A stretch of 64,000 nt of DNA from Bdellovibrionales bacterium Ga0074139 (GTDB lineage: Bacteria > Bdellovibrionota > Bdellovibrionia > Bdellovibrionales > Bdellovibrionaceae), in the NCBI GenBank assembly GCA_001464795.1, contig LNEB01000015.1, forward strand, positions 62,001 to 126,000. Direction: 5' to 3'. Position numbers and translations under genes: made by a program. The notes below the pieces were generated by a model. The model did no database searches. It saw only the letters and a program-made list of their open reading frames with translations, and was not told where the DNA came from. Below are positions 56,992-64,000 of the stretch, piece after piece. How positions within the stretch are numbered: position 1 is the stretch's first letter; the number at the start of each line of letters is the position of its first letter.

Positions 56992-57023
56992 AGCAAGTTT
57001 GCCCCCCCAGGCCTGAACTTGCT
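56992..57023. promoter_or_regulatory. Leader hairpin 2 of the small-peptide unit (or minus-strand terminator)
   Basis: Agcaagtt (56992-56999) and aacttgct (57016-57023) form an 8-bp stem with a C-rich loop. Like hairpin 1 it is preceded by AAAATGCAAA on the plus strand, and on the minus strand it is followed by TTTTTGCATTTT, a good terminator tract. It would end transcripts of wecB or of an antisense RNA. Confidence 0.65.
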
Positions 57024-57042
57024 CTTTGAAATTCCCACAAGC

Positions 57043-57056
57043 CTCCTTTAAAGGAG
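57043..57056 (+). promoter_or_regulatory. Ribosome-binding site of peptide 2 inside a perfect palindrome
   Basis: Ctcctttaaaggag is a perfect 14-bp palindrome whose right half is the Shine-Dalgarno sequence AAAGGAG, 7 bp before the ATG at 57063. CTCC can pair with GGAG around a TTTAAA loop and mask the site. Translational silencing is inferred. Confidence 0.5.
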
Positions 57057-57062
57057 ATCTAA

Positions 57063-57179
57063 ATGAAGAAATATCCTACACGTAAGGATAATATCGGAAT
57101 TTTGTTACGAATCTTGAGAGAAATCTTGAAGCTGGTTTTACTGGCTTTAGAAATCTGGAAAAGATTTAAAGACAGCTAA
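57063..57179 (+). CDS. Cationic amphipathic peptide 2 (38 aa), paralogue of peptide 1
   Basis: The 39-codon frame with AAAGGAG before its ATG encodes a basic N-terminus (MKKYPTRKDN) and the helix IGILLRILREILKLVLLALE (residues 11-30), then IWKRFKDS. It carries 10 basic and 4 acidic residues. The shared plan with the peptide at 55761 is I-G-x-L-L-x-I-L-x-E-I-L-K-L-V-L-L-x-L-E-I. Leader and ribosome-binding site are structured in both. It lies between wecB and metF on the opposite strand. The role (type I toxin, membrane peptide or secreted peptide) is unproven. Confidence 0.72.
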   Translation: MKKYPTRKDNIGILLRILREILKLVLLALEIWKRFKDS

Positions 57180-57265
57180 AGGTTAATTGATTTGAGAGGG
57201 TCTTCAACGTGTTTACTGGCCCATGGTTGGGTCACAAATCAAGGGCTTGTGAGCGAATTATGGGT

Positions 57266-57293
57266 AGAGCGACAAAGGCTTTGTGGGGGCTCT
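57266..57293. other. Compound hairpin between peptide 2 and wecB
   Basis: Agagc (57266-57270) pairs with gctct (57289-57293), and inside it acaaag (57272-57277) with ctttgt (57279-57284). It lies 25 bp beyond the wecB stop. The rest of 57180-57317 shows no supported gene; the hairpin may be a transcript end for wecB or peptide 2, without a strong T-tract on either side. Confidence 0.35.
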
Positions 57294-57317
57294 ATTTCTG
57301 TAGCAGCTCTCAAGAAT

Positions 57318-58430
57318 CTAAACCATTTTTCTCCATACAAAGCGGTCCACATAGTGTTTGTAGCTTTGAATCAACTTCACAACATGTTCGGAAACAAGGT
57401 CCACATCATAATCAGGAATCATTGGCGCACGCTTAGTGCTAACTGCAATTTTCACAGCGGCTAAAATGTCCTCGGGATTAGTGCCTGACATAATGATCGT
57501 TCCCACATCCATACCTTCGGGTCGCTCGTGGGCATTACGAATAGTAATGGCTGGAACATTCAGTAAGCAGGATTCTTCTGTAATGGTCCCACTGTCAGAC
57601 ACCACACAGTAAGCATGCTTTTGCAGTTTATTGTAATCCAAAAAGCCAAAGGGTTTTAAAAATTGCACATTTTGATTGGAGTTTTTAAATCCCATAGCAT
57701 CCATTCGCTTTTGAGTTCTGGGATGGGTGGACACAAAAACTTTTTTCTTCAACTGAGTGGCCAGCATATCAAAAGATTTTAATATGTTGTTCAAGTTATC
57801 ATCAAAATCCACATTTTCTTCACGGTGAAGACTTACGATAATATATTCGCCGGCTGCCACTTGAAGCTGAGTTAAAATCTGGCTTTTATCAATTTTAGGC
57901 ATGTAGTAGTTCAGAACTTCCTTCATGCAACTACCGGTTTTAATAATTTGCTCGGGCGGTAAACCTTCGTTTTCTAAATATTTTCTGGCATGTTCAGATA
58001 AAGGCATATTGATGTCAGATAAGTGATCGACAATTTTTCTATTAATTTCTTCTGGCACTCGCTGATCAAAACTTCGATTGCCCGCTTCCATATGAAAAAT
58101 AGGAATTTTACGGCGTTTTGCTGCAATCACAGCCAAGCAGGAATTAGTATCACCGTATAATAGTAATGCATCTGGTTTATGGGTTTCCATCAATCGATCA
58201 GACTCGACTAGAACTTTTGCGATTGTCTCAATGGGCGTGTCACCGGCAGCATTTAAAAAATAATCAGGCTTACGAACTTCAAGTTCTTTAAAAAAGATTT
58301 CGTTTAGTTCAAAATCATAGTTTTGACCGGTATGAACCAAGATATGCTGCATATGTTGATCAAGAGCCGTGATCACACGACTAAGTTTTATAATTTCAGG
58401 ACGAGTTCCAACAATAGTCATGACTTTCAC
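57318..58430 (-). CDS. wecB: UDP-GlcNAc-type 2-epimerase (WecB/FnlC/WbvD-like)
   Basis: The 370-aa protein has the family pattern: VGTRPEIIKLSRVI, LVHTGQNYDFELNEIFF, LLYGDTNSCLA, FHMEAGNRSFDQRVPEEINR, VSLHREENVD and VSDSGTITEESCLL (catalytic Asp/Glu sites). With the neighbouring dehydratase and RmlD-type reductase it resembles the trio that makes UDP-L-QuiNAc/L-FucNAc (WbvB, WbvR, WbvD), acting last as 2-epimerase. The symbol wecB describes the family, not a proven substrate. Confidence 0.88.
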   Translation of the reverse strand: MKVMTIVGTRPEIIKLSRVITALDQHMQHILVHTGQNYDFELNEIFFKELEVRKPDYFLNAAGDTPIETIAKVLVESDRLMETHKPDALLLYGDTNSCLAVIAAKRRKIPIFHMEAGNRSFDQRVPEEINRKIVDHLSDINMPLSEHARKYLENEGLPPEQIIKTGSCMKEVLNYYMPKIDKSQILTQLQVAAGEYIIVSLHREENVDFDDNLNNILKSFDMLATQLKKKVFVSTHPRTQKRMDAMGFKNSNQNVQFLKPFGFLDYNKLQKHAYCVVSDSGTITEESCLLNVPAITIRNAHERPEGMDVGTIIMSGTNPEDILAAVKIAVSTKRAPMIPDYDVDLVSEHVVKLIQSYKHYVDRFVWRKMV

Positions 58431-58473
58431 AAAAACCTCTTGATCATAAAAATTCTTTGTTCATAAAAATCCA

Positions 58474-59547
58474 TTAGCGAATAAGTTCATCGTCCCCGAA
58501 GCTTGCGTTATCATCCACCATTAATTTATGGCGTTTTAATAAAGCAACAGTTCCTGCGTAATCCAGCAACGTATCAGCCGACGAGAATTCTTTTTTCAAA
58601 ATGGATTTAGTAATATCAATGTCCCCGCCGTTAAGTTCAGGAAGCATGGATCTGATCGCAAAATATTCGCCCTTAGCAACCGCATAAGGAGCTTCTTCAT
58701 CAGAGATCATAATTTCATGAAGCTTTTCACCAGGTCTGATGCCAGTGACTTTGATTTCAATTTTTCTGTCCCCCACCAGGGCTTTTGCCACATCGGTCAT
58801 CAGTGAACTGGGTGCACGGGGAACAAAAATCTCTCCGGCACTTCCGTGCAGTAAAGCGTTGAAAACGGTATCAACCGCCACATCAAGGCTAAGTAAAAAG
58901 CGACTCATGCGCTCGTCAGTAATTGTGACGGGTCCACCTGATTTAATTTGATCATGGAACAAAGGAACCACAGAACCCCTGGAAGCTAAAACATTTCCGT
59001 AGCGTACACACATGAACCGAGTTTTTGGAGCTGAGATATTAGCTGAAATAAAAACTCGCTCTTGCATGGCTTTGGACATTCCCATGGCGTTAATGGGCTT
59101 ACAGGCTTTATCGGTCGATATTCCCATGACCGTGTGAACGGGATAGCCATGCTCTCGGATGGCACGAACGATATTATAAGCACCCAAACAATTCGTCATA
59201 ATGGCTTGTTCAGGGAAATACTCACAAGTAGGCACTTGTTTTAAAGCGGCTGCATTGATCACAAAGTCTGCGTTTTTAACAGACGAGCAAACATCAGCGT
59301 AATCACGAACATCACCGATGCGAAATTCTAATAAATTTTTAAAATTATTGTAAACTACTTCGTCTGTTGAAACTTGCTTATGCAAATAAGAAAGCCTCAT
59401 GTAGTGCTGCTTTCCTTCATCTCGGGACATCACGATGATTTTTTTAGGTGTTCCCATTTCACCTGTTAGAACTCGTCTAACAAAAGTGCGGCCCATGGAT
59501 CCCGTTCCGCCGGTCACAAGAATGGTTTTATTATCAAATATTTTCAT
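58474..59547 (-). CDS. CapE/FnlA-type UDP-GlcNAc 4,6-dehydratase/5-epimerase
   Basis: The 357-aa extended SDR starts with the Rossmann motif VTGGTGSMGRTFVRR. It contains NAAALKQVPTCEYFP, the Met-rather-than-Tyr active-site variant MGMSKAMQERVF (MxxxK), DERMSRFLLSLD and the C-terminal VTGIRPGEKLHE. The MxxxK motif is typical of CapE, WbjB and FnlA, which start UDP-FucNAc and UDP-QuiNAc formation. It overlaps the reductase gene by 14 bp. Confidence 0.89.
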   Translation of the reverse strand: MKIFDNKTILVTGGTGSMGRTFVRRVLTGEMGTPKKIIVMSRDEGKQHYMRLSYLHKQVSTDEVVYNNFKNLLEFRIGDVRDYADVCSSVKNADFVINAAALKQVPTCEYFPEQAIMTNCLGAYNIVRAIREHGYPVHTVMGISTDKACKPINAMGMSKAMQERVFISANISAPKTRFMCVRYGNVLASRGSVVPLFHDQIKSGGPVTITDERMSRFLLSLDVAVDTVFNALLHGSAGEIFVPRAPSSLMTDVAKALVGDRKIEIKVTGIRPGEKLHEIMISDEEAPYAVAKGEYFAIRSMLPELNGGDIDITKSILKKEFSSADTLLDYAGTVALLKRHKLMVDDNASFGDDELIR

Positions 59548-60418
59548 AGCTCACCTTTTCTTCTTTTTTCATATCTTCGATCATGGTCTTCCATGATGGC
59601 TTTTGAAATCCCGTAGTTTTTGTATACAAATCACAGTTCAAGGATTTATCAGAAACATAATCGGGGTTATCTTGAATAGCAGTCTTGGTTTGATAAACGT
59701 CATTCATAATTTTGAGTAATTCAAATTTACTGATCTTTTCACTGGCCAGCTGATAAACACCGGACAATTGGGGATAATCTTTTAATACACGAAGGACTTC
59801 ACTGGCCACAAAGTTAGTTGTAAGGCCTGAATAGAGGGCCTTTGAAAAACCTTTTACTGATTTTCCTTTTTGCGACAAAAACCACTCGATCAGTTCTGTT
59901 TTTCCCTCAAGTTCTCGGCCCACGATGGATAACCTGAAAGTTAAAGAATTCGCGTAACCAATTTCACCTAAAAATTTAGATTGGCCATACAAATCACCAG
60001 CGTTCGGTACATCAGATTCTAAGTAACCACCTCGGGCACCATCAAAAACACAATCCGTACTAAAATGTATGATTCGACAATTATTGGTCATTCCCCATTT
60101 TGCTAATTGATGAGGAAGCATGGAATTCACCTGAATGCATTTTTCAAGATCAGAAAGTTCGGGTTTACGTAAAGTCAGACCAATGCAATTGATAATCACT
60201 TGAGGTTGAAATTTTTCTAGAGTTTTTTTTAGGCTTGAAAAATCCAGCACATTCACATTTTCAAAAACTAAAGAGTCTTTAAATATTTGAAATCGATCGT
60301 AATGACTTTTTGCTTTACGAAGGGTGCAGGCGACGTTTTCTACGCCGAAAGAGTGTTTTAATTTTAAAAAGATCTGATGGCCCAGCATGCCGGCTCCACC
60401 AAGGATTAATACTTTCAC
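59534..60418 (-). CDS. RmlD-type 4-keto sugar reductase (WbvR-like)
   Basis: The 294-aa protein has a Rossmann start MKVLILGGAGMLGHQIFLKL, a FSTDCVFDGARGGY block, YGQSKFLGEIG with the YxxxK active site and FRLSIVGRELEGK, as in dTDP-4-dehydrorhamnose reductases. In place of the two-domain CapF/FnlB, this single-domain type fits WbvR, giving L-QuiNAc rather than L-FucNAc. It is the first gene of the three-gene operon. Confidence 0.85.
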   Translation of the reverse strand: MKVLILGGAGMLGHQIFLKLKHSFGVENVACTLRKAKSHYDRFQIFKDSLVFENVNVLDFSSLKKTLEKFQPQVIINCIGLTLRKPELSDLEKCIQVNSMLPHQLAKWGMTNNCRIIHFSTDCVFDGARGGYLESDVPNAGDLYGQSKFLGEIGYANSLTFRLSIVGRELEGKTELIEWFLSQKGKSVKGFSKALYSGLTTNFVASEVLRVLKDYPQLSGVYQLASEKISKFELLKIMNDVYQTKTAIQDNPDYVSDKSLNCDLYTKTTGFQKPSWKTMIEDMKKEEKVSYENI

Positions 60419-60517
60419 TGAATCACTACCTCAATTGAGCTCTAAATTGCCTGAATTTAATGCGTGAATCAAACACTAAGACCCAGCTATAAAACCAGGA
60501 CTCAAAACCCACCAATG

Positions 60518-60547
60518 TTGACATGTGCTTATAAATGGACGTAAAAT
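60518..60547 (+). promoter_or_regulatory. Promoter of the AAA_14 ATPase, leaderless transcript likely
   Basis: TTGACA (60518-60523, perfect -35) and TAAAAT (60542-60547, 5 of 6) are 18 bp apart. Transcription would begin close to 60554, exactly at the ATG of the ATPase gene, and there is no Shine-Dalgarno before it. Confidence 0.6.
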
Positions 60548-60553
60548 GAGCAC

Positions 60554-61693
60554 ATGCTAACAAAGCGAATTTTGCATAACAATATCAAGGGTTTAAATAA
60601 GTCTTTACTGCTTCTTGGACCCCGTCAAACAGGAAAATCAACCCTTATTAAGGCTTTGAAGCCAGATCTCGAAATTAACTTTGCAGATCAAGAAAGCTTT
60701 CTTCAGCATATTAGTGATCCTTCACTTATAAAAAACGAAATAAAAGGCTACAAAAAAATTTTTATTGATGAGGTTCAAAGAATTCCATCAATACTGAACA
60801 CGATACAGGTCATTATCGACAATGATAAAACGAAGCAGTTTTTTTTAACTGGATCAAGTGCAAGAAAACTTAAAAAAGGACAGGCTAATTTACTACCCGG
60901 TCGAATACTAAGTTATGAGCTAGGGCCTTTGACCCATGAAGAGCTGCAAGATCATTTTAATTTATCAAAAGCGCTTACGCTGGGATTGTTACCTGGAATT
61001 TATCATGAAGAATCAGAGCCTTTGGCAGAAAAACTACTGACCACATATGCTGCAACTTACCTGAAAGAAGAAGTGCAAGCGGAAGCGTTGACTCGTAATC
61101 TCGAAGGTTTTTCAAGATTTTTTCAAGTGATCGCAAGCCGCAGCGGGGACTTCACCGATTTTTCTAAGTTTGCTTCAACTGCAATGATAGAAAGAACGAC
61201 GGCAAAAAGATATTTTGATGTACTCGTTGATACTTTAATTGTTCATCCTGTCGAGGCATTTGTGAAAAGCTCTCGAAGAAGGCTGATTCAACACCCTAAG
61301 TTTTATTTTTTTGATGTGGGCGTTTTGAATGGTTGCTTGAATAATTTCAAAGCATCAGCAGACCGTATTGGCAATTTATTTGAACATTTATTTCTTCAAT
61401 TGGTTTTATCTTCTGCGAAGGCCCATGACGATAACATTCGGGTTTCTGTTTTCAGAACCGAAGCTGGTTCTGAGGTTGATTTCATAATTGAAAAAGACGA
61501 TCAGGTTTTCGCTGTTGAAGTCAAAGCTTCAAAAAACATTGGTAAGCATGACTTAAAAGGACTCAAAAGTTTTGCAGATTTCTACGGAAAAAAACACATA
61601 CCGATGGTGGCTTACGTGGGAGATAAAAATCTTCAAATTGATGGGATCAATATCTATCCGCTTCAAGCGGCTTTAAAGGTGCTTGGGTATTAA
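60554..61693 (+). CDS. AAA_14/DUF4143 ATPase
   Basis: The 379-aa protein has Walker A LLGPRQTGKSTLIK (residues 20-33), Walker B IFIDEVQRIPS, a sensor FLTGSSARKLKK and a C-terminal DUF4143 region (EAGSEVDFIIEKDDQVFAVE, with D-x-E-x-K of a PD-(D/E)XK nuclease-like fold: VDFII-AVEVKAS). Such ATPases are frequent in mobile and accessory regions and have no agreed function. It interrupts the minus-strand sugar block, reading the other way, with its own promoter. The segment appears to be an insertion, but no flanking repeats were seen. Confidence 0.85.
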   Translation: MLTKRILHNNIKGLNKSLLLLGPRQTGKSTLIKALKPDLEINFADQESFLQHISDPSLIKNEIKGYKKIFIDEVQRIPSILNTIQVIIDNDKTKQFFLTGSSARKLKKGQANLLPGRILSYELGPLTHEELQDHFNLSKALTLGLLPGIYHEESEPLAEKLLTTYAATYLKEEVQAEALTRNLEGFSRFFQVIASRSGDFTDFSKFASTAMIERTTAKRYFDVLVDTLIVHPVEAFVKSSRRRLIQHPKFYFFDVGVLNGCLNNFKASADRIGNLFEHLFLQLVLSSAKAHDDNIRVSVFRTEAGSEVDFIIEKDDQVFAVEVKASKNIGKHDLKGLKSFADFYGKKHIPMVAYVGDKNLQIDGINIYPLQAALKVLGY

Positions 61694-61709
61694 TGGTTCA
61701 GAAAATTGC

Positions 61710-62093
61710 TTATAAACTGGAGTCTAACTTTTTCTCGATACGCTCTTGGCGCTCGAACAATTGAGAAAGACCGTCTAAGACAATTTTATTACGATTGTTT
61801 TGTTCTTCAACTAGTAATGCGATTTTGTGAACTGATTTTTCCAACTGTGAAATTTGAGCCTTAACTCCGTGGATCTCAGCCTTGAGCTCGTGGATCTCAG
61901 CCCGAACCTCATGAATTTCAGCTTTAAGCTCATTGAATCTGACTTCAGTTTGTTGAAACTTCTTTTCTGTGTGTGCTATCAGCTCATCACGAACACTATA
62001 AAGCATCTTTTGCGACGCAAAAGCATCCCCAGCTGTGCGCGGGTAAGATTTCGCTTTTTTAACTGTTTTGACCACTTTTTTGGTTTTTTTCAT
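61710..62093 (-). CDS. Small coiled-coil protein with Lys-rich N-terminus
   Basis: Starting at ATG 62093 the product has 127 aa: a basic stretch (MKKTKKVVKTVKKAKSYP), then a coiled coil with near-perfect 7-residue repeats (FNELKAEIHEVRAEIHELKA, EIHGVKAQISQLEKSVHK) and an EEQNNRNKIVLDGLSQLFER tail. Repeating Glu-Ile-His/Val units point to an internal 21-bp DNA repeat. A TTG start at 62132 would overlap the glycosyltransferase gene. Function unknown; a DNA-binding or polar scaffold role is possible. Confidence 0.65.
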   Translation of the reverse strand: MKKTKKVVKTVKKAKSYPRTAGDAFASQKMLYSVRDELIAHTEKKFQQTEVRFNELKAEIHEVRAEIHELKAEIHGVKAQISQLEKSVHKIALLVEEQNNRNKIVLDGLSQLFERQERIEKKLDSSL

Positions 62094-62103
62094 CGAAGGT
62101 GAG

Positions 62104-63306
62104 TCATAACCTATGATCTTCGAGGTAGCCAATAATTTGCTTAATGATGTGATCTTTTCGGTAATGGGCTTGAAAATATTGCTGCGCCTTTTGGCCCAGC
62201 CCAGCTCGCTGTTCAGTTGAAAGCTCCGACATTTTCTGAACCGCTGCGGCTAGGCCCTGGGCGTCTTCGGCCTCGGCATGAAAACCACAACCGGCTTGCT
62301 CTAAAATTTGACCCCCCACGCCATCAAAACTTCCGATGATGGGTTTTCCAGCTGCCATATAGGCTTGAATTTTAGAAGGAATCGTAAGTGAAAATATGGG
62401 ATCTTTTTTAAGCGTAACCAGCAGTGCATCGCTTGCTTTAAAAAGCCCAGGCATATCACTTAAGGGTTTTCGGCCAAAAAAATGAATATTCTTAAGCCCC
62501 AAGTTCATAGCTTTTTGCTTAGTCGCCCCAAGTTCCGAGCCATCACCCACGATTAAAAACTCGATCGAGGAATTATTTTTTAAAATTTCACAGGCTGATA
62601 AGATGGTCTCAATGCTTTGGGCAATTCCAATATTTCCAGCAAAGGTGACCTTAAAAGTGCCCGGCTTTAAATTTAGCCATTCAGGGGTAGTGACCTTTTC
62701 AAAATCTAAATCTGGAGCCCAGTTCGGGACAACAAAAGCAGGGCCCGTGTAGCCAAACTCTTTTAAGTTATCTGTAAAACCTGGAGACTGAATCAGCATC
62801 AGATCTGTTCGCTTGTAGATCCATTTCACAACAAGACCCAAAATTTTATAAATAAAGGATTTTCGATTCATGGCTCCTACGGCCGCCACGCTATCGGGCC
62901 ATAGATCTTGTAGCCATATACACACTTTAGCTTTGTTGAATCTGGCCCACAATATAGCAGGAATTGCTGTTGTGATGGGGGATGTGGCAAAAACTAAGGC
63001 CCAATCGGCGGGGGGAAGTTTTTTTTGAGCCAAGCTTGCACCCAAAATGTGGCTTAAGTAGTTCAGTGCTAGGCGAAGAAAACCTTTTTTTCTTGGTAGA
63101 ATGGGGTAGCGGATGATTTTAACTTGGTTCAATTGCTCTTGGTAAGGGCCACTTTGTAGCGAGTAGCCTGGGTAGAATTCCCCTTTGGGGTAATTGGGGA
63201 GGCCGGTTAGGACTGTGGTTTCATTTACTTTAGAGAGCTCTTGGGATAGCTCGTTAATCAAAAAGGGTTCGGGGTGGTAGACGTAGGTGAAGATGTTGAG
63301 TTTCAT
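62104..63306 (-). CDS. WbuB-type glycosyltransferase (GT4)
   Basis: The 400-aa GT-B enzyme has YVYHPEPFLINELSQELSK at the start, VCIWLQDLWPDSVAAVG, VTFAGNIGIAQSIETIL, FIVGDGSELGATKQKAMN and FKASDALLVTLKKDPIFSLT with the C-terminal sugar-nucleotide site. It is like WbuB, an L-FucNAc transferase for O-antigen. This fits the nearby UDP-L-amino-sugar pathway. Its start overlaps the oxygenase gene by 4 bp. Confidence 0.87.
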   Translation of the reverse strand: MKLNIFTYVYHPEPFLINELSQELSKVNETTVLTGLPNYPKGEFYPGYSLQSGPYQEQLNQVKIIRYPILPRKKGFLRLALNYLSHILGASLAQKKLPPADWALVFATSPITTAIPAILWARFNKAKVCIWLQDLWPDSVAAVGAMNRKSFIYKILGLVVKWIYKRTDLMLIQSPGFTDNLKEFGYTGPAFVVPNWAPDLDFEKVTTPEWLNLKPGTFKVTFAGNIGIAQSIETILSACEILKNNSSIEFLIVGDGSELGATKQKAMNLGLKNIHFFGRKPLSDMPGLFKASDALLVTLKKDPIFSLTIPSKIQAYMAAGKPIIGSFDGVGGQILEQAGCGFHAEAEDAQGLAAAVQKMSELSTEQRAGLGQKAQQYFQAHYRKDHIIKQIIGYLEDHRL

Positions 63307-64000
63307 TTAGATTGAAAAACATCCTTTTTACCAAATCCGGTGGGCTTAATGTTTCTAAGGTTAGACCTGATAAAATTATCGACTTTGCAAAAAGCACGCT
63401 TGATAGTTTGACCAGGCCGAGCACTAAAGGCCGTGATGTGAAAGTAATCGTGACCCAGTGGGGACTCTTTAGAAAAATAATAATTCGATACGCATTTTCT
63501 TAGACCATTTGGTTTTTTAATCGGAGAAACCGAATGCCATGATAAATTATGCGTCTCCATTAAAACTAATCGATTAAAACGACTTTCAATGACCAGATTT
63601 TGACTTACCGTTTTATCCCATAGTTCTAGGTGTCCACCATCTTCTAGTTTCCAATCCGGCGTCACATAATACAGTAGATTTAATCTTCTGTACGTTTGCC
63701 GACCTAAATCATGAGAATTATCGATATGTGGGTCTAAAAAATCACCAGGTCGCATCATGCTTAACCCACCAGCATAAAGCTTGGGATCACCAATTTGATT
63801 CTTAATTCCAGTGATTTCCTCAAAAGCCCTAATGACCTCAGGATCTTGAAATGCGAAGGTAATTTCTCCGAGGATAGAGTTGAATTGATCGTACTGTTTA
63901 GTCGTAAGCTTTCGCTCTCGAAAACTGTCCATTTCACGCCAAGAGGGATTAGATTTATCAAAAGATTCACTAATCTTCAGAGCTAAATCATTAGGTAAAA
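63303..64000 (-). CDS. 2OG-Fe(II) oxygenase, 5' part cut by window end
   Basis: The minus-strand frame stays open past the internal ATG at 63932 to the window edge, where residues LPNDLALKISESFDKSNPSW match the expected N-terminal extension. So the true start lies outside. The core has LSMMRPGDFLDPHIDNSHD (metal His, Asp), RRLNLLYYVTPDWKLEDGGH, ETHNLSWHSVSPI (metal His) and RKCVSNYYFS (Arg for 2-oxoglutarate). It probably hydroxylates a sugar, a peptide or a lipid in this surface-polysaccharide locus. Confidence 0.82.
   Translation of the reverse strand, partial: LPNDLALKISESFDKSNPSWREMDSFRERKLTTKQYDQFNSILGEITFAFQDPEVIRAFEEITGIKNQIGDPKLYAGGLSMMRPGDFLDPHIDNSHDLGRQTYRRLNLLYYVTPDWKLEDGGHLELWDKTVSQNLVIESRFNRLVLMETHNLSWHSVSPIKKPNGLRKCVSNYYFSKESPLGHDYFHITAFSARPGQTIKRAFCKVDNFIRSNLRNIKPTGFGKKDVFQSK

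Noticed and set aside
57192-57464. Plus-strand open frames of 75-90 codons around 57192-57464
   Set aside because: They overlap the 3' end of wecB, have no family features and no good ribosome-binding site; they look like chance frames.

Overview
The window comes from a Gram-negative bacterium with an outer membrane and an AT-rich genome. It carries the Tol system, a BamD-like lipoprotein, a Tad secretin and several beta-barrel-like secreted proteins. The mix of Tol and Tad loci, a lipase-maturation-factor homologue, degenerate and secreted hypothetical proteins and short intergenic spaces would suit a predatory-type Bdellovibrionota member. This is an inference from gene content; there is no 16S gene here.

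Layout. 1-955: start of sufB and its Rrf2 regulator. 1066-8285: an orphan secreted protein, tolQRAB, a cyclophilin, a PAP2 phosphatase, an epimerase and a GT51 transglycosylase. 8282-13522 (minus): an ABC exporter whose ATPase has lost catalytic residues, typA, dus and a nitroreductase. 13997-20325 (minus): mltG, then a tightly overlapping arginine-succinyltransferase-type catabolic operon (astD, astA, an M20 hydrolase, a class III aminotransferase) with no astB. 20414-23148: TPR/SH3 protein, BamD-like lipoprotein, TPR protein and hpt. 23392-30746: a Tad (Flp) pilus locus with several tiny pilin-like genes and a TadZ-TadA fusion, followed by an RHS/YD-repeat secreted protein and two small secreted proteins. 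33115-36082: a CheY-like regulator and two envelope proteins. 36173-38254: groESL behind a promoter that lies inside a non-CIRCE inverted repeat.

38936-42631 is a light-response-type cluster (photolyase-related protein, membrane proteins, DUF3833 and DUF2878 proteins). It is followed by a twitch-type radical SAM enzyme, three tRNAs (Asn, Arg, Ser), a Fic protein inserted at the tRNA-Ser 3' end between an 11-bp direct repeat, a lipase-maturation-factor protein, a second radical SAM enzyme and a FemAB-like transferase. 51446-56854 (minus) holds a guanine-deaminase-type enzyme, metH and metF. 57318 to the end (minus) is a surface-polysaccharide block: UDP-GlcNAc 2-epimerase, CapE/FnlA-type dehydratase, RmlD-type reductase, a WbuB-type glycosyltransferase and a 2OG-Fe(II) oxygenase cut by the window end. 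An AAA_14 ATPase and a coiled-coil protein interrupt it.

The most striking unannotated signal is a pair of paralogous tiny genes (39 and 38 aa) on the plus strand on either side of metF. They encode cationic amphipathic helices that share 19 of 30 aligned residues, while many of the identical codons differ synonymously. Each has a leader hairpin and a second structure that would hide the ribosome-binding site or start codon. This is the layout of type I toxin genes of the TisB kind.
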